In this document: in pieces, positions 22,601 through 33,065 of the stretch
How the letters are laid out: each line of letters opens with the position of its first letter
Position numbering within the stretch: position 1 is the first letter of the stretch
Assembly: GCA_029212465.1 (NCBI GenBank)
Contig: JARGNV010000014.1
Location: forward strand, 1 to 46,317
DNA: 46,317 nt
Reading direction: 5' to 3'
Origin: Legionellaceae bacterium
GTDB taxonomy: Bacteria; Pseudomonadota; Gammaproteobacteria; Legionellales; Legionellaceae
Translations under genes and position numbers: made by a program
Notes under the pieces: model-generated
Told to the model about the DNA's origin: nothing
What the model saw: only the letters and a program-made list of their open reading frames with translations
The model's database searches: none

Positions 22601-23221
22601 TTACTTAGAGTAAAATTCGACTACTAAGCTAATATTAAAATCAGCAGACAAATCAGCCAAAGTCGGCAAAGCAACAAAGGTTCCTTTGAACGTTGCTGAT
22701 TCTACTGTAATCCAGGTACATGATGTACGCTGCTCAGACAATCCAAGTGCTGCTTGAATACGTCCCTGACCACGCGCCTTTTGTCGAACAGAAACCACAT
22801 CGCCTGGTTTCACTAAAAAAGAGGCAATATTCACCACTTGGTCATTAACCAAGATAGCTTTATGAGACACGAGCTGACGTGCTTCTGCACGCGTGCTAGC
22901 AAAACCCATACGATATACCACATTATCTAGACGACTCTCTAAAAGCGTCATCATATTTTCACCGGTTGAGCCTTTTCTAGACGCAGCCTTTTTATAATAA
23001 TTGCGGAATTGCTTCTCTAAAACGCCATAATAACGTCTAATTTTTTGCTTTTCCCGTAATTGCAATCCATAGTCAGCTGCACGAGCACGTTTGTCCCCAT
23101 GCTGCCCTGGTTGCTTTTCTGATTTGCACTTAGATTTGTGATCTCGAACACCACTCTTCAGTAACAAATCAACACCCTCTCGACGAGAGAGTCTACATTT
23201 TGGACCAAGATACCTTGCCAT
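22601..23221 (-). CDS. rpsD: Ribosomal protein S4
   Basis: This 206-residue protein starts assembly of the 30S body on 16S rRNA. It has the N-terminal [16 protein letters not shown] block. The S4 RNA-binding domain runs from about residue 96 ([20 protein letters not shown]), and the end DISxVVEFYSK-type tail is present as [12 protein letters not shown]. In E. coli it also represses its own operon by binding a leader pseudoknot ahead of rpsM. No such leader can be assigned here with confidence. Confidence 0.98.
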   Translation of the reverse strand: MARYLGPKCRLSRREGVDLLLKSGVRDHKSKCKSEKQPGQHGDKRARAADYGLQLREKQKIRRYYGVLEKQFRNYYKKAASRKGSTGENMMTLLESRLDNVVYRMGFASTRAEARQLVSHKAILVNDQVVNIASFLVKPGDVVSVRQKARGQGRIQAALGLSEQRTSCTWITVESATFKGTFVALPTLADLSADFNISLVVEFYSK

Positions 23222-23237
23222 GAAATACTCCTGAAAC

Positions 23238-23636
23238 TTAAACGCGACGTTTTTTCGGTGGCTTACAGCCGTTATGAGGAATACCCGTCACATCCGTAAT
23301 TTCTACAATCTTAAATTCCTGGGAAATCAGTTCTCGAATCGTAGACTCACGACCGGGTCCTGGCCCATGAACAAATACAGCAACAGACTTCATGCCATAT
23401 TCTTTTGCCGTTGCTGATGCACGTTCGGTTGCAATTTGCGCTGCATACGGTGTACTTTTCCGTGACCCACGGAAACCAGAACCACCTGACGTAGCCCAAC
23501 ATAAAGCATTGCCTTGACGATCGGTAAACGTCACAATCGTGTTATTGAACGAAGCGTGCACATGAACGATCCCGTCTGACACAACGCGTTTAATTTTTTT
23601 ACGCGTTTTCTTCTGTTTTGCTTTAGTAATAGCCAT
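23238..23636 (-). CDS. rpsK: Ribosomal protein S11
   Basis: This 132-residue protein lines the mRNA exit channel on the 30S platform. Recognisable blocks are [18 protein letters not shown] and, at the end, [16 protein letters not shown], in which the Asn-Gly site undergoes isoaspartate formation in E. coli. The ATG at 23636 ([10 protein letters not shown]) is chosen over the GTG one codon upstream. It lies 36 bases after rpsM. Confidence 0.98.
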   Translation of the reverse strand: MAITKAKQKKTRKKIKRVVSDGIVHVHASFNNTIVTFTDRQGNALCWATSGGSGFRGSRKSTPYAAQIATERASATAKEYGMKSVAVFVHGPGPGRESTIRELISQEFKIVEITDVTGIPHNGCKPPKKRRV

Positions 23637-23672
23637 CACTCTTTCCTACATAAAAAATCAAACATTCACGTG

Positions 23673-24017
23673 CTATTTACGACGACCCTTCCGCGTACGC
23701 GCATTGGTCTTCGTCCGTTGTCCGCGCAATGGCAAACCACGTCGATGTCGAAGACCACGATAACAGCCAAGGTCCATCAAGCGTTTGATGTTCATCGTTA
23801 CCGTACGACGCAAATCGCCTTCTACGGTCATTTTTCCAATTTCCGTACGCAAAGACTCAAGCTCTGCATCCGTCAATTGAGAAACCTTTGTTGAAGGTTC
23901 TATTTTTGTTTGCTGACACAGCTTCTGAGCACTCGATCGACCAATGCCATAAACTGAAGTCAGTGCAATCACTACATGCTTGTGATCTGCAATATTTACA
24001 CCTGCTATACGTGCCAT
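23673..24017 (-). CDS. rpsM: Ribosomal protein S13
   Basis: This 114-residue protein sits on the 30S head and contacts the 50S subunit and the P-site tRNA. The start [19 protein letters not shown] and the basic tail [14 protein letters not shown], which reaches the tRNA, are diagnostic. It is first of the alpha operon proper, 82 bases downstream of rpmJ, the largest gap in this stretch, where a promoter-like sequence is seen. Confidence 0.98.
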   Translation of the reverse strand: MARIAGVNIADHKHVVIALTSVYGIGRSSAQKLCQQTKIEPSTKVSQLTDAELESLRTEIGKMTVEGDLRRTVTMNIKRLMDLGCYRGLRHRRGLPLRGQRTKTNARTRKGRRK

Positions 24018-24062
24018 TCATTTCTCCGAACACTATTCGTCACTTCTGTCGGAAGGAAACAG

Positions 24063-24091
24063 AAGATACTCGTTTCACACTATAAAATCAA
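24063..24091 (-). promoter_or_regulatory. Candidate alpha operon promoter
   Basis: TTGATT and TATCTT are 17 bases apart on the minus strand in the rpmJ-rpsM gap, placing a start about 40 bases before rpsM. The match is moderate. The position agrees with the separate alpha operon promoter of E. coli. Confidence 0.35.
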
Positions 24092-24099
24092 GTTGTTAC

Positions 24100-24213
24100 T
24101 TACCCTTGTCTTTGCTTATGTCGCGGCTCTTTACAAATCACGCGAATTGCACCATGTCTTTTAATGACTTTACAATGGCGACACATAGGCTTTACCGATG
24201 CTCTTACTTTCAT
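24100..24213 (-). CDS. rpmJ: Ribosomal protein L36, zinc-binding form
   Basis: This 37-residue protein begins [18 protein letters not shown] and ends in PRHKQRQG. The zinc ribbon ligands are Cys11, Cys14, Cys27 and His32, so this is the C+ form. It stabilises 23S rRNA near the base of the L7/L12 stalk region. It follows secY by 19 bases, the standard place at the end of the spc operon. Confidence 0.97.
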   Translation of the reverse strand: MKVRASVKPMCRHCKVIKRHGAIRVICKEPRHKQRQG

Positions 24214-24232
24214 TCAACTACTCCACTATTAA

Positions 24233-25561
24233 TCACAAAAGGCCCGGCAAACCTGTTCCTTTGACGTTGCCTTTTTTCATCAAAGAATCATACTGCCCTG
24301 CCATTAAATGTGCCTGAACTTGTGCTACAAAATCCATGATCACCACAACAATAATCAAAAGTGATGTTCCACCAAAATAAAATGGCACATGCCAGGTATA
24401 CATCAACAATTGAGGCAACAAGCAAACTAGCACCAAATAAATTGCCCCTACCAAAGTTAAGCGCGTCATAATACCATCAATATAACGCGTTGTCTGCTCA
24501 CCTGGGCGAATTCCTGGAATATATGCACCAGATTTTTTCAAATTATCTGCCGTATCTTTCGGATTAAACACCAATGCCGTATAGAAGAAGGCAAAAAACA
24601 CGATTGCAACCGCATAAATAATTAAATAAAGAGGCTGACCTGGCGACAATGCCATTCCAATATCAGACAGCCAATCCATACCTTTTCCGCGGCCAAAAAA
24701 CTGCGCAACAGTACCAGGAATTAAGATAATACTCGATGCAAAAATCGGTGGAATCACACTGGCCATATTAATTTTTAATGGCAAATGACTTGTTTGTGCA
24801 GCATATACGCGCTTGCCTTGCGTTCGTTGTGCATAATTAACCCGAATTCGGCGCTGCCCTCGCTCTACGAACACAACAAAACCGGTTACCAATGCAACAA
24901 TCACTGCTAGTAAAATGAGGGTTAAGGCTTGCATTTGACCTTCACGCACTTGCTGAAAAACAGATGCAATCGCATGCGGCAAATTAGAAACAATCCCTGA
25001 GAAAATAATAAGAGAAATACCATTTCCAACCCCTTTCTCAGTAATTTGCTCCCCTAACCACATTAAAAACATAGTACCTGTCACCAACGTTACAACCGCG
25101 GTCAGATAAAAGGAGACATCGGCTGCAAGAGCAATATGTTGTCCTGCAAGCCAACGCGCCATACCAAACGACTGAAAGAGTGCTAATACCAATGTGAAGT
25201 AGCGAGTATACTGATTAATTTTACGGCGTCCCGACTCACCCTCTTTCTTAAGTTGTTCAAGCGACGGCACAACCATCGAAAACAACTGCATCACAATAGA
25301 TGCTGTAATATAAGGCATAATACCAATTGCAAACACTGTCACACGTGACAATGCACCACCTGAAAACATATTAAACAGACCAAAAATGGTGTTCTGTTGC
25401 TCAGAGAAGAAATTGGCTAATTTTTGGGGATCGAGTCCAGGCACAGGAATGTGCGCGCCTAAACGATACACCAATATAGCACCCAAAACAAAGAGAAGCC
25501 GAACCTTCAGCTCGGCCAACCCTCCATTTGAGTTCTTTTGTTTTGAATGCTTAGTACTCAT
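24233..25561 (-). CDS. secY: Protein translocase subunit SecY
   Basis: This 442-residue inner-membrane protein forms the channel through which secretory proteins pass, with SecE and SecG. Ten hydrophobic segments can be traced. Diagnostic blocks are [10 protein letters not shown] in the first periplasmic region, [11 protein letters not shown] at the plug, [14 protein letters not shown] in the second segment, and the cytoplasmic loop [13 protein letters not shown], which contacts the ribosome or SecA. Its ATG overlaps the rplO stop as ATGA. Confidence 0.98.
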   Translation of the reverse strand: MSTKHSKQKNSNGGLAELKVRLLFVLGAILVYRLGAHIPVPGLDPQKLANFFSEQQNTIFGLFNMFSGGALSRVTVFAIGIMPYITASIVMQLFSMVVPSLEQLKKEGESGRRKINQYTRYFTLVLALFQSFGMARWLAGQHIALAADVSFYLTAVVTLVTGTMFLMWLGEQITEKGVGNGISLIIFSGIVSNLPHAIASVFQQVREGQMQALTLILLAVIVALVTGFVVFVERGQRRIRVNYAQRTQGKRVYAAQTSHLPLKINMASVIPPIFASSIILIPGTVAQFFGRGKGMDWLSDIGMALSPGQPLYLIIYAVAIVFFAFFYTALVFNPKDTADNLKKSGAYIPGIRPGEQTTRYIDGIMTRLTLVGAIYLVLVCLLPQLLMYTWHVPFYFGGTSLLIIVVVIMDFVAQVQAHLMAGQYDSLMKKGNVKGTGLPGLL

Positions 25562-25992
25562 GCTTCGACACTTCCACCTTGTGCTTCAATTGCCTCACGT
25601 GCACCTTTGGTTACACGTAATCCTTTAACAACGACTTTTTTTGTTAACTCGCCTGATAAAATCACTTTAACATCACGAATATTCGCGTTAATGAGGCCTG
25701 CTTCACGAACTGCTTCAAGCGTTACAACATCGGTTGCAACTTTTGAAAGCTCAGACAATGTAATTTGGTCAACCGTACGACCAACACGTGACTTAAAGCC
25801 AAGCTTTGGCAGTCGACGCTGAATAGGCATTTGACCACCTTCAAAATTAATTTTGTGGTAACCGCCTGCTCGTGCTTTCTGACCTTTATGTCCTCGACCA
25901 CAAGTTTTTCCAAGCCCTGAACCAATACCACGTCCAACGCGTGTTTGACGTGGCCTTGAACCAGGTTCTGGTGATAAGGTGTTTAATTTCAT
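25558..25992 (-). CDS. rplO: Ribosomal protein L15
   Basis: This 144-residue protein helps late 50S assembly. Its N-terminal extension threads into 23S r[23 protein letters not shown] then [16 protein letters not shown], rich in glycine and arginine. The globular C-terminal part begins near residue 70. It overlaps rpmD by one base and secY by four, so translation in this run is closely coupled. Confidence 0.97.
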   Translation of the reverse strand: MKLNTLSPEPGSRPRQTRVGRGIGSGLGKTCGRGHKGQKARAGGYHKINFEGGQMPIQRRLPKLGFKSRVGRTVDQITLSELSKVATDVVTLEAVREAGLINANIRDVKVILSGELTKKVVVKGLRVTKGAREAIEAQGGSVEA

Positions 25993-26189
25993 CAGATATT
26001 CTCCTCAACTCGAACCAAATAATTCACCTGGTTAACCAGACCACGAATCGCTGGAATATCACGATGAACGACACTGCTATTAATGCGTTTTAGTCCTAAT
26101 TGCTTTGCAATGTGAATATGTTTTGGCAAACGACCAATCAGACTTTTAACCAAAGTAATTCTAATTTGACTATCAGTTTTTTTATTCAT
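25992..26189 (-). CDS. rpmD: Ribosomal protein L30
   Basis: This 65-residue protein has the L30 core: [34 protein letters not shown] and [16 protein letters not shown]. It binds 23S rRNA near the 5S region of the large subunit. The gene starts 2 bases after the rpsE stop. Confidence 0.96.
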   Translation of the reverse strand: MNKKTDSQIRITLVKSLIGRLPKHIHIAKQLGLKRINSSVVHRDIPAIRGLVNQVNYLVRVEENI

Positions 26190-26191
26190 TG

Positions 26192-26695
26192 TTAGCCTTC
26201 CACTACTTCTTGAACTGTTTTGCCGCGCTTAGCTGCAACATAGTCAGGTGTTTCAACCCGTTTTAATGCCGCTATTGTTGCACGTACTACGTTCGTTGGG
26301 TTTGTTGACCCCATGCTTTTAGCAAGAATATCTTGAACGCCCAATACCTCAAGCACTGCTCGCATCGCACCACCGGCAATCACACCTGTACCTTCACTAG
26401 CAGGCATCATAAATACTTTTGACGCGCCAAAGTTTGAAACAATAGTATGGTGAATGGTTTTTCCTGCGAGAGGAATATAAACCATATTTTTACGCGCTTG
26501 ATCCATTGCTTTTTGAATTGCAACAGGTACTTCACGTGCTTTACCACGACCATAACCCACTTTACCTTTACCATCACCTACAACAACCAAGGCAGCAAAG
26601 CCAAAGACTCGCCCACCCTTTACTACTTTTGCTGTACGCGCAACAGATACCAACTTTTCTTGGTAACCATCTGTTTTTGAATCATCAAATGCCAT
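26192..26695 (-). CDS. rpsE: Ribosomal protein S5
   Basis: This 167-residue protein supports decoding fidelity and mRNA unwinding at the entry channel. The N-terminal double-stranded RNA-binding domain includes [20 protein letters not shown], whose loop carries the residues changed in spectinomycin-resistant strains of other species; here the loop looks unaltered. The C-terminal domain includes [19 protein letters not shown]. It lies 9 bases after rplR. Confidence 0.98.
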   Translation of the reverse strand: MAFDDSKTDGYQEKLVSVARTAKVVKGGRVFGFAALVVVGDGKGKVGYGRGKAREVPVAIQKAMDQARKNMVYIPLAGKTIHHTIVSNFGASKVFMMPASEGTGVIAGGAMRAVLEVLGVQDILAKSMGSTNPTNVVRATIAALKRVETPDYVAAKRGKTVQEVVEG

Positions 26696-26704
26696 AACCG
26701 TTCC

Positions 26705-27061
26705 TTAAAAGTCCAGCGCTTCACGCGCACCATCAGCCAATGCTTTGACACGGCCATGGTATTTATAGCCAGATCTATCAAATGCTACTTCAACTACATT
26801 CAACTCTTTTGCGCGTTGACCGAGTAATTGTCCCACTTGAAATGCACGCTCTACTTTATTGCCTTTTAATTTTTTTCTCACATCTTTTTCAAGGCTTGAG
26901 CAAGCGACTAAAACGCGATCGCCATTTTCTCCAGGCATCACGATTTGCGCATAAATTTGGCAGGAGCTGCGATGGACAACCAATCGAGGCCGTCCAGATT
27001 GACGAATCACTGCCTTTGTTTTTGAACCCCGTCGGATTCGAGCTCGTTCTTTAGTTGCCAT
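26705..27061 (-). CDS. rplR: Ribosomal protein L18
   Basis: This 118-residue protein binds 5S rRNA with L5 in the central protuberance. The basic N-terminus ARIRRGSKTKAVIRQSGRPR and the block RLVVHRSSCQIYAQIV are typical, as is the ending FDRSGYKYHGRVKALADGAR. It follows rplF by 10 bases. Confidence 0.98.
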   Translation of the reverse strand: MATKERARIRRGSKTKAVIRQSGRPRLVVHRSSCQIYAQIVMPGENGDRVLVACSSLEKDVRKKLKGNKVERAFQVGQLLGQRAKELNVVEVAFDRSGYKYHGRVKALADGAREALDF

Positions 27062-27071
27062 CAGTCACACC

Positions 27072-27614
27072 CTATTTTTTCTTCGCTTCTTTAGAAATAA
27101 TTACTTCACCTACTCGACGTATCCCTTTACCTTTATACGGCTCAGGTGGTCTTAAGGACCTAATTTCAGCTGCAATTTGTCCAACACGTTGTTTGTCTGA
27201 ACTTTTCAAAACAATGGTTGTGTTATTCGGTATTTCAGCTGTGACATCATCTGGCAAAGGAAAGGACACCGGGTGAGAAAAACCTAGCGACAACGCTAAT
27301 GATTTTCCTTGTAGTTGTGCTCGATAACCAACACCCACCAGTTCTAAAGTGACGGAAAAACCTTCCGTTACACCATGTACGGCATTACTGACTAACGCAC
27401 GTACCGTTCCTGCCATTGCCCAGCTTTTTGGATCAGCTGACGCAGGTGCAAACACCACTTCATTCGGTGCTTCTTCTGTACGCGTCACTGAAACCAAATG
27501 ATGACAATGTGTTGCCACAACGCCTTTGGGCCCTTTAACAATCACGCATCCTGGCTCAATATTCAACTCAACGTTTGAAGGTAAAAGCACAGGCGCTTTG
27601 GCTATTCTTGACAT
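27072..27614 (-). CDS. rplF: Ribosomal protein L6
   Basis: This 180-residue protein near the factor-binding site consists of two similar domains, as in other bacteria. The second domain ends with the conserved block LRPPEPYKGKGIRRVGE followed by a lysine-rich tail. The N-terminus MSRIAKAPVLLPSNVE fits the family. It follows rpsH by 17 bases. Confidence 0.98.
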   Translation of the reverse strand: MSRIAKAPVLLPSNVELNIEPGCVIVKGPKGVVATHCHHLVSVTRTEEAPNEVVFAPASADPKSWAMAGTVRALVSNAVHGVTEGFSVTLELVGVGYRAQLQGKSLALSLGFSHPVSFPLPDDVTAEIPNNTTIVLKSSDKQRVGQIAAEIRSLRPPEPYKGKGIRRVGEVIISKEAKKK

Positions 27615-27631
27615 GTCTATCCTCGCTCGTA

Positions 27632-28021
27632 TTAAGCCACTTCACAAATCACTTCACCACCCACCCCTGTTTTTTGGGCTCTTAAATGGCTCATGACACC
27701 TTGTGAAGTTGATAAAATTGCTACCCCAAAACCGGGGATTGAAGACAAGTCTTTAACAGCCTTATACACGCGCAGACCGGGTCGACTGATACGCTTAATA
27801 CGCTCAATAACCGGACGCCCATGATAATACTTAAGCTTTAAAGTCAATGACTTCAAATTACCTTCTGAAGGCTCAACTTTAAAATCTGTAATATAACCTT
27901 CTTCTTTCAGGACACGCGCAATTTCTTCTTTCAAATTGGACGAAACCAGCTTTACTTGTTGGTGATTCGCTTGTTGTCCGTTTCGAATTCTCGTCAACAT
28001 ATCCGCTATAGGATCTTGCAT
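27632..28021 (-). CDS. rpsH: Ribosomal protein S8
   Basis: This 129-residue protein binds the central domain of 16S rRNA; in E. coli it also represses the spc operon. Markers are [16 protein letters not shown] at the start and [20 protein letters not shown] near the end. An in-frame upstream start at 28081 would overlap rpsN, so the ATG at 28021, which gives the family N-terminus, is chosen. Confidence 0.98.
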   Translation of the reverse strand: MQDPIADMLTRIRNGQQANHQQVKLVSSNLKEEIARVLKEEGYITDFKVEPSEGNLKSLTLKLKYYHGRPVIERIKRISRPGLRVYKAVKDLSSIPGFGVAILSTSQGVMSHLRAQKTGVGGEVICEVA

Positions 28022-28049
28022 ACTCACGATAGCTCTCCAATCTCTAAAT

Positions 28050-28352
28050 TTACCAGCTTGATTTACGGGCGCCGGTAACATTACCGATCATCAAGTTCTG
28101 GCGCAAACAAATTCGGCATAATCCAAATTTTCTATAAACCGCATGTTGTCGGCCACACTGTTGACAACGCGTTGTCAAACGAGAGGGACTCGAATTCAGC
28201 GGTAACTTGTGCAGACTCTCTAAATGTGCTGCGATTTCAGCCGGATCTGAAGCAGATTTAATTTTCTTCTTCAGCTCAATTCGACGTAGTCTGTACTTAT
28301 CAACTAACTTCGCTTTTTTAAGCTCTCGCTCAACAATTGCTTTTCTAGCCAC
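28050..28352 (-). CDS. rpsN: Ribosomal protein S14, long form with four cysteines
   Basis: This 100-residue protein has the length of the usual proteobacterial, zinc-free S14, with the N-terminal helices [19 protein letters not shown]. Unlike the E. coli protein, it carries a cysteine quartet Cys63, Cys66, Cys79 and Cys82 (CQQCG, then CRIC), the spacing of a zinc ribbon as in short S14 proteins. The end ARKSSW is conserved, but the segment before it ([11 protein letters not shown]) differs from the usual REAAMRGEIPG. It sits on the 30S head with S3 and S10. Confidence 0.97.
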   Translation of the reverse strand: MARKAIVERELKKAKLVDKYRLRRIELKKKIKSASDPAEIAAHLESLHKLPLNSSPSRLTTRCQQCGRQHAVYRKFGLCRICLRQNLMIGNVTGARKSSW

Positions 28353-28363
28353 AATGATACCCT

Positions 28364-28918
28364 TTATTGTCGTTCATTATCTTTTTTCAATGGAAACTTG
28401 AACGCGTCTAACAGCGCACGAGCTTCCTTATCTGTTTTCGCACTCGTTGAAATACAAATATCGAGTCCTCGAATACAGTCAATTTTATCAAAATCAATTT
28501 CGGGGAAGACAATTTGCTCTTGAATGCCCATAGAGTAATTTCCCGTTCCATCAAATGCTTTAGGATTTAACCCTCTAAAATCTCGAACGCGGGGCAAAGC
28601 AATTGCAATCAAACGCTCAAGAAACTCATACATTCGAACACCACGCAAAGTAACCTTACAACCAATTGGCCAACCTTCACGAATTTTAAAGCCTGCAAGT
28701 GAACGTCTAGCAAACGTTGTAACGGGCTTTTGTCCTGCAATACGGGTCATATCATCAAGCGCGAACTTCATAACCTTTTTGTCATTCACCGCTTCCCCAA
28801 CACCCATATTCAAAGTAATTTTCTCAAGCTTTGGGACTTGCATTTTATTGGTATAATTGAAGGTCTTCATGAGTGAAGCAACAATTTCTTCTTGATATAA
28901 CTTTTTTAAACTCGCCAT
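28364..28918 (-). CDS. rplE: Ribosomal protein L5
   Basis: This 184-residue protein binds 5S rRNA and contacts the P-site tRNA. Typical blocks are [39 protein letters not shown] and [19 protein letters not shown]. The length is close to the usual 179. It lies 11 bases before rpsN and 13 after rplX in the standard spc order. Confidence 0.98.
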   Translation of the reverse strand: MASLKKLYQEEIVASLMKTFNYTNKMQVPKLEKITLNMGVGEAVNDKKVMKFALDDMTRIAGQKPVTTFARRSLAGFKIREGWPIGCKVTLRGVRMYEFLERLIAIALPRVRDFRGLNPKAFDGTGNYSMGIQEQIVFPEIDFDKIDCIRGLDICISTSAKTDKEARALLDAFKFPLKKDNERQ

Positions 28919-28931
28919 CTTAATTACCCCA

Positions 28932-29258
28932 TCAGCCCTGGTCGACTAATTCTTGATTCGACTTGAAATAACGCACCCGCTTCATTTTTCCGTCTTTTTC
29001 GACCACTCTAAAGCCGACTTTATCTGCTTTTTTGGTGGCAGGATTATACAGGGCAACATTCGAACAATGCAAGGGTGCTTCTTGTGTGCGAATTTCACCT
29101 TTTTGTTGCTTGTGAGGATTTGGCTTAACATGCTTCTTTACCAAATTTGCCCCTTCAAGCAATAATTTATCGCCAATTACACGAATGACTTTACCAATAT
29201 GCCCTTTACTTTTTCCGGTAATTACAATGGCTGTATCATTTTTTCTAATACGTTTCAT
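28932..29258 (-). CDS. rplX: Ribosomal protein L24
   Basis: This 108-residue protein is one of the two initiators of 50S assembly and lies near the tunnel exit. The KOW motif is visible as [18 protein letters not shown], followed by [18 protein letters not shown]. It follows rplN by 13 bases. Confidence 0.98.
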   Translation of the reverse strand: MKRIRKNDTAIVITGKSKGHIGKVIRVIGDKLLLEGANLVKKHVKPNPHKQQKGEIRTQEAPLHCSNVALYNPATKKADKVGFRVVEKDGKMKRVRYFKSNQELVDQG

Positions 29259-29271
29259 TTGCTATCCCTTC

Positions 29272-29637
29272 CTACAAGACTTCAGGAGCCAAAGAGATGA
29301 TTTTCATGAATCGCTCTCTTAACTCTCGTGTCACCGGGCCAAAAATACGAGTACCTACAGGATCATGCTGTGAATTCAACAAGACCGCGGCATTTCCATC
29401 GAAGCGAATCACAGAACCATCATCACGGCGTACCGCACTTGCTGTCCGAACAACAACCGCGTTCATGACAACCCCTTTTTTAACTTTGCTTCGAGGAATG
29501 GCATCTTTCACGCTTACTTTAATCACATCGCCTACCCGCGCATAACGACGATGTGAACCACCCAATACTTTGATGCACATGACTTTACGCGCACCGCTGT
29601 TATCGGCGACATCGAGCACTGTCTGCATTTGTATCAT
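29272..29637 (-). CDS. rplN: Ribosomal protein L14
   Basis: This 121-residue protein lies at the subunit interface. The N-terminus [19 protein letters not shown] and the ending [23 protein letters not shown] are those of the family. It is the first spc gene, as in E. coli, and an extended -10 promoter precedes it in a 94-base gap. Confidence 0.98.
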   Translation of the reverse strand: MIQMQTVLDVADNSGARKVMCIKVLGGSHRRYARVGDVIKVSVKDAIPRSKVKKGVVMNAVVVRTASAVRRDDGSVIRFDGNAAVLLNSQHDPVGTRIFGPVTRELRERFMKIISLAPEVL

Positions 29638-29679
29638 TTTACTCTCCAGCTCTTACAGTCGACCAGAAAAGGGCTGTCG

Positions 29680-29688
29680 ATTATACCA
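29680..29688 (-). promoter_or_regulatory. Extended -10 promoter before rplN (spc promoter)
   Basis: The minus strand reads TGGTATAAT, an extended -10 element with a perfect hexamer, 43 bases before rplN. It lies where the spc promoter of E. coli is found. A TTGACT occurs too far upstream (22 bases) to be a normal -35 box. Confidence 0.6.
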
Positions 29689-29731
29689 GCCCCTCAGGTA
29701 TTTTAAAAGTCAATTTACCTTGATAGAAAAA

Positions 29732-29983
29732 TTAAGAAATTACTTCAACAAGGACCCAGTTCTTGAGTTTTGATATGGGCTTAGACTCACGAATTCTAAC
29801 AATATTTCCTACTTGACCAATACCCGCCTCATCATGCACATGCAATTTAGTTTGACGTCTGAGTAATTTTCCATACTTAGGATGTTTCACCAAACGCTCA
29901 ACTGATACGACGATGGTTTTATTCATTTTATTACTTACAACCTTTCCAACATGCATTGTAGGTTTTGTTTCTTTAGTTGACAT
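29732..29983 (-). CDS. rpsQ: Ribosomal protein S17
   Basis: This 83-residue OB-fold protein binds the 5' domain of 16S rRNA. Blocks are [20 protein letters not shown] and [20 protein letters not shown]. The ATG at 29983 has AGGTG 6 bases before it and is preferred to a GTG at 29992. It overlaps rpmC by 11 bases. Confidence 0.97.
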   Translation of the reverse strand: MSTKETKPTMHVGKVVSNKMNKTIVVSVERLVKHPKYGKLLRRQTKLHVHDEAGIGQVGNIVRIRESKPISKLKNWVLVEVIS

Positions 29984-30194
29984 GCGCTTCACCTGCTCTC
30001 TTAGTCATCAATGTTTTAATCCGAGCAATTTTTTTACGTGCATCGGTTATTTGATGTGGCTGCTCTAACGCACCTTCATTTCTTCTTTTTAAACGAAGTA
30101 AAAATTGTGTTTTTCTTAGCGTAAGCAACTCAGCTTTTAATTCATCTAAGCTCATGGCTTCTAATACTTTTCTTTGTTCAGCCAATTTACTCAT
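29973..30194 (-). CDS. rpmC: Ribosomal protein L29
   Basis: This 73-residue two-helix protein lies at the tunnel exit beside L23, where nascent-chain factors dock. The core ends [17 protein letters not shown]. The start is an ATG at 30194 or a GTG one codon upstream; both overlap the rplP stop, so translation is coupled and the choice is uncertain. Confidence 0.95.
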   Translation of the reverse strand: MSKLAEQRKVLEAMSLDELKAELLTLRKTQFLLRLKRRNEGALEQPHQITDARKKIARIKTLMTKRAGEAHVN

Positions 30195-30607
30195 CACATC
30201 ACCTCTCGTTCAGCAAATGTCACTTTAAACGGAAGCTTCGCTTTTGCAAGATCAAAAGCTTCTTTAGCAAGCTCTCGAGAAACCCCCTCAATTTCAAACA
30301 ACATTCTGCCTGGTTGAATTTGAGCAACCCAGTACTCAACACTCCCTTTACCACCACCTTGTCGCACTTGAAGTGGTTTTTGAGTAATTGGTTTGTCTGG
30401 AAACACACGAATCCATACTTTTCCGCCTCGTTTAATATGGCGCGTTAAAGCACGTCGTGCAGCTTCAATTTGTCTTGCTGTCAAGCGACCACGTCCAACA
30501 GCTTTCATGCCAAACTGTCCAAAGCTCACCTTAGAGCCACGCTGAGCAAGCCCGCGATTTCGGCCCTTCATTTGCTTTCTAAATTTTGTTCGTTTTGGTT
30601 GTAACAT
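30194..30607 (-). CDS. rplP: Ribosomal protein L16
   Basis: This 137-residue protein helps place the A-site tRNA. The start [19 protein letters not shown] and the block [20 protein letters not shown], which contains the arginine hydroxylated in E. coli (RPxxKKP loop region), are typical. It lies 16 bases after rpsC. Confidence 0.98.
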   Translation of the reverse strand: MLQPKRTKFRKQMKGRNRGLAQRGSKVSFGQFGMKAVGRGRLTARQIEAARRALTRHIKRGGKVWIRVFPDKPITQKPLQVRQGGGKGSVEYWVAQIQPGRMLFEIEGVSRELAKEAFDLAKAKLPFKVTFAEREVM

Positions 30608-30623
30608 GTCGGTTCATCCCCAT

Positions 30624-31283
30624 TTACTTACTGTCATCGCCTTGACGATTTTTTTGAGGTGAGGCTTCACCTTTAAAAATCCAGACTTTGACACCGATGA
30701 TTCCATAAGCAGTTGCGGACTCAGCGGTTCCATAATCAATATTGGCACGGAAAGTATGTAAAGGAACTCGTCCTTCTCGATACGACTCGCTTCTTGCAAT
30801 TTCAGCACCACCCAAACGACCACCAACGGTAATCTTTATGCCTTTTGCACCAGATTTCATTGCAGCATTCACAGCACGTTTCATTGCACGTCGGAACATC
30901 ACACGTTGCTCCAACTGCTGTGCCACACTTTCAGCAACCAACGTCGCATCCAGCTCGGGCTTTCTCACTTCTTGAATGTTTAAATGGACTGGAATCCCTA
31001 ATTTTTTCGAAATCTCATCACGAAGCGCTTCAATGCCACCGCCTTTTTTACCAATCAACACACCAGGACGAGCTGTATGGACGGTAATCACTGCATTATT
31101 TGCAGGTCTGTCAATTTGAATTTTGCTAACCGCCGCAGCCGCTAGTTTCTTCTTCAAATACTTTCGAAGGCTAATGTCTTGATTCAACAGCGTTGCGTAA
31201 TTTTTTTTCGTCGCAAACCAGTTAGAATTCCAAGTTTTAACTATCCCAAGACGGATACCAATTGGATTTACTTTTTGTCCCAT
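30624..31283 (-). CDS. rpsC: Ribosomal protein S3
   Basis: This 219-residue protein forms part of the mRNA entry channel and helicase site. The N-terminus [19 protein letters not shown] is diagnostic. A type II KH domain with [18 protein letters not shown] (about residues 73-90) is followed by the C-terminal domain with [20 protein letters not shown]. It is 2 bases after rplV. Confidence 0.98.
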   Translation of the reverse strand: MGQKVNPIGIRLGIVKTWNSNWFATKKNYATLLNQDISLRKYLKKKLAAAAVSKIQIDRPANNAVITVHTARPGVLIGKKGGGIEALRDEISKKLGIPVHLNIQEVRKPELDATLVAESVAQQLEQRVMFRRAMKRAVNAAMKSGAKGIKITVGGRLGGAEIARSESYREGRVPLHTFRANIDYGTAESATAYGIIGVKVWIFKGEASPQKNRQGDDSK

Positions 31284-31285
31284 GC

Positions 31286-31621
31286 TTATTCTCCGTCAGA
31301 TACTTTAAGCGTAATGTGACACGTGCGTTTCAATATTCGATTCGCGCGCCCCTTTGCTCGAGCATTCATACGTTTTAATGTACGTGCTTCGTCTACGAAC
31401 ACCACTCCAATTTTTAGAGCATCAACATCTGCTCCAAAATTATTCTCTGCATTCGCAACCGCCGACTCAAGCAACTTAAGCATCATTGCAGCACCTTTTT
31501 TAGGGGTGAACTGAAGCACATTCATTGCATTTGAAACGCTCATTTGGCGAACCATATCTGCAACTAAGCGAGCTTTTTGTGCAGACAGAGGAGCATGTCT
31601 TAATTTTGCTGTTACTTCCAT
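31286..31621 (-). CDS. rplV: Ribosomal protein L22
   Basis: This 111-residue protein reaches with a long hairpin into the peptide tunnel. That hairpin is visible as [20 protein letters not shown], with the tip where macrolide-resistance changes occur in other species. No deletion is evident there. It follows rpsS by 9 bases. Confidence 0.97.
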   Translation of the reverse strand: MEVTAKLRHAPLSAQKARLVADMVRQMSVSNAMNVLQFTPKKGAAMMLKLLESAVANAENNFGADVDALKIGVVFVDEARTLKRMNARAKGRANRILKRTCHITLKVSDGE

Positions 31622-31630
31622 CAGTTGCCT

Positions 31631-31909
31631 CTATTTACCTTTAGCCTTTCTGTCACCAGAGTGGCCTTTAAACGTACGAGTTATGGCAAACTCACCCAAT
31701 TTGTGCCCTACCATGTTGTCTGTGATATAGACAGGCACATGATCTCTTCCATTGTGGACTGCAATCGTCAACCCAATCATGTCTGGAATAATCGTTGAGC
31801 GTCTAGACCACGTCTTAATCGGCTTTTTTGACTTTGTTGAAACAGCTACTTCTACTTTGCTTAAAAGATGCTGGTCAACAAAAGGACCTTTTCTTACGGA
31901 ACGAGCCAC
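31631..31909 (-). CDS. rpsS: Ribosomal protein S19
   Basis: This 92-residue protein sits on the 30S head and forms a complex with S13. Markers are [35 protein letters not shown] and [17 protein letters not shown]. It follows rplB by 20 bases. Confidence 0.98.
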   Translation of the reverse strand: MARSVRKGPFVDQHLLSKVEVAVSTKSKKPIKTWSRRSTIIPDMIGLTIAVHNGRDHVPVYITDNMVGHKLGEFAITRTFKGHSGDRKAKGK

Positions 31910-31929
31910 TTTAATACCCTCTTAAGTAA

Positions 31930-32757
31930 TTATTTTTTCTTACGCTTCTTAACAATAAATCTGTCTGTGCGCTTATTTTTACGTGTCTTATAGCCTTTTG
32001 TAGGAACACCCCAAGGAGACACTGGATGACGTCCACCCGACGTACGACCCTCACCACCACCGTGTGGGTGATCAACTGGATTCATCGCAACTCCACGAAC
32101 CGTTGGGCGTACACCGCGCCATCTTTTCGCACCAGCTTTTCCTAAAGCACGTAAGCTATTTTCACTGTTGCCTACCTCACCAATCACAGCTCGACAAGTC
32201 AGCAATACTTTTCGGACTTCGGTTGAGCGTAATCTAAGCATTGCATAAGCACCTTCTCTTGCAATAATTTGCCCACTCACGCCAGCACTTCTTAATATTT
32301 GTGCACCACGTCCAGGTTTTAATTCCACACAATGAATTGTTGTTCCAAGTGGAATATTTTTTAGTGGCAAGCAGTTCCCCACCTTAATTGGTGCATTTTC
32401 ACCACTAACAATCGTATCGTCTTTCTTTAAGCCTTCTGGCGCGATAATGTAACGCCGTTCACCGTCTTTGTAAAGAATCAATGCAATTAAAGCAGAACGA
32501 TTCGGATCGTATTCAATGCGCTCAACCCGGCCTTCGATACCATCTTTACGACGTTTAAAGTCGATAACACGATATTTGTTACGACTTCCACCACCGACAT
32601 GACGCACCGTAATGCGGCCTTGATTATTACGTCCACCCGACTTACTTTTTGTGTCTAGTAAGGCAGCAAATGGCTTGCCTTTATGAAGATCGCGGTGAAC
32701 CACACGTATCTCACCCCGTTTTCCAGGTGAGGTTGGTTTTGATTTTAATAATACCAT
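31930..32757 (-). CDS. rplB: Ribosomal protein L2
   Basis: This 275-residue protein is needed for subunit joining and lies close to the peptidyl transferase centre. The conserved loop [15 protein letters not shown] near residue 225 holds the essential histidine. [20 protein letters not shown] lies in the N-terminal OB fold. The C-terminal tail is very basic. It follows rplW by 11 bases. Confidence 0.98.
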   Translation of the reverse strand: MVLLKSKPTSPGKRGEIRVVHRDLHKGKPFAALLDTKSKSGGRNNQGRITVRHVGGGSRNKYRVIDFKRRKDGIEGRVERIEYDPNRSALIALILYKDGERRYIIAPEGLKKDDTIVSGENAPIKVGNCLPLKNIPLGTTIHCVELKPGRGAQILRSAGVSGQIIAREGAYAMLRLRSTEVRKVLLTCRAVIGEVGNSENSLRALGKAGAKRWRGVRPTVRGVAMNPVDHPHGGGEGRTSGGRHPVSPWGVPTKGYKTRKNKRTDRFIVKKRKKK

Positions 32758-32768
32758 CTCGTTCTGCC

Positions 32769-33065
32769 TTATTCAGTCACGGTGAAATCAATTTCTTGTC
32801 CAGGTGCTAGTGAGACATACGCTTTTTTCCAATCTGAGCGTTTACCTTCAGTTTGTTTAAAGCGCTTTGTCTTCCCAACCACATTCACAACAGAAACTGA
32901 TTTAACGCTCACTTTAAACAAGTGTTCTACCGCTTGCTTAATTTCAGCTTTCGTTGCTGTTTTTAAAACACGAAATGCAAACTGTTTAGAATCTTCTGCA
33001 ATACGCGTTGTTTTTTCAGAAGTGATAGGTTCGAGCAAAACCATCATCAAACGTTCAAGATTCAT
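32769..33065 (-). CDS. rplW: Ribosomal protein L23
   Basis: This 98-residue protein at the tunnel exit is the docking point for trigger factor and SRP. Typical blocks are [20 protein letters not shown] and [20 protein letters not shown]. The ATG overlaps the rplD stop as ATGA. Confidence 0.97.
   Translation of the reverse strand: MNLERLMMVLLEPITSEKTTRIAEDSKQFAFRVLKTATKAEIKQAVEHLFKVSVKSVSVVNVVGKTKRFKQTEGKRSDWKKAYVSLAPGQEIDFTVTE

Noticed and set aside
24043-24065. Hairpin CTTCTGT/ACAGAAG as an S4-binding alpha operon leader
   Set aside because: It overlaps the candidate -10 box, so it would not be fully transcribed from that promoter, and no pseudoknot like that of E. coli was traced.
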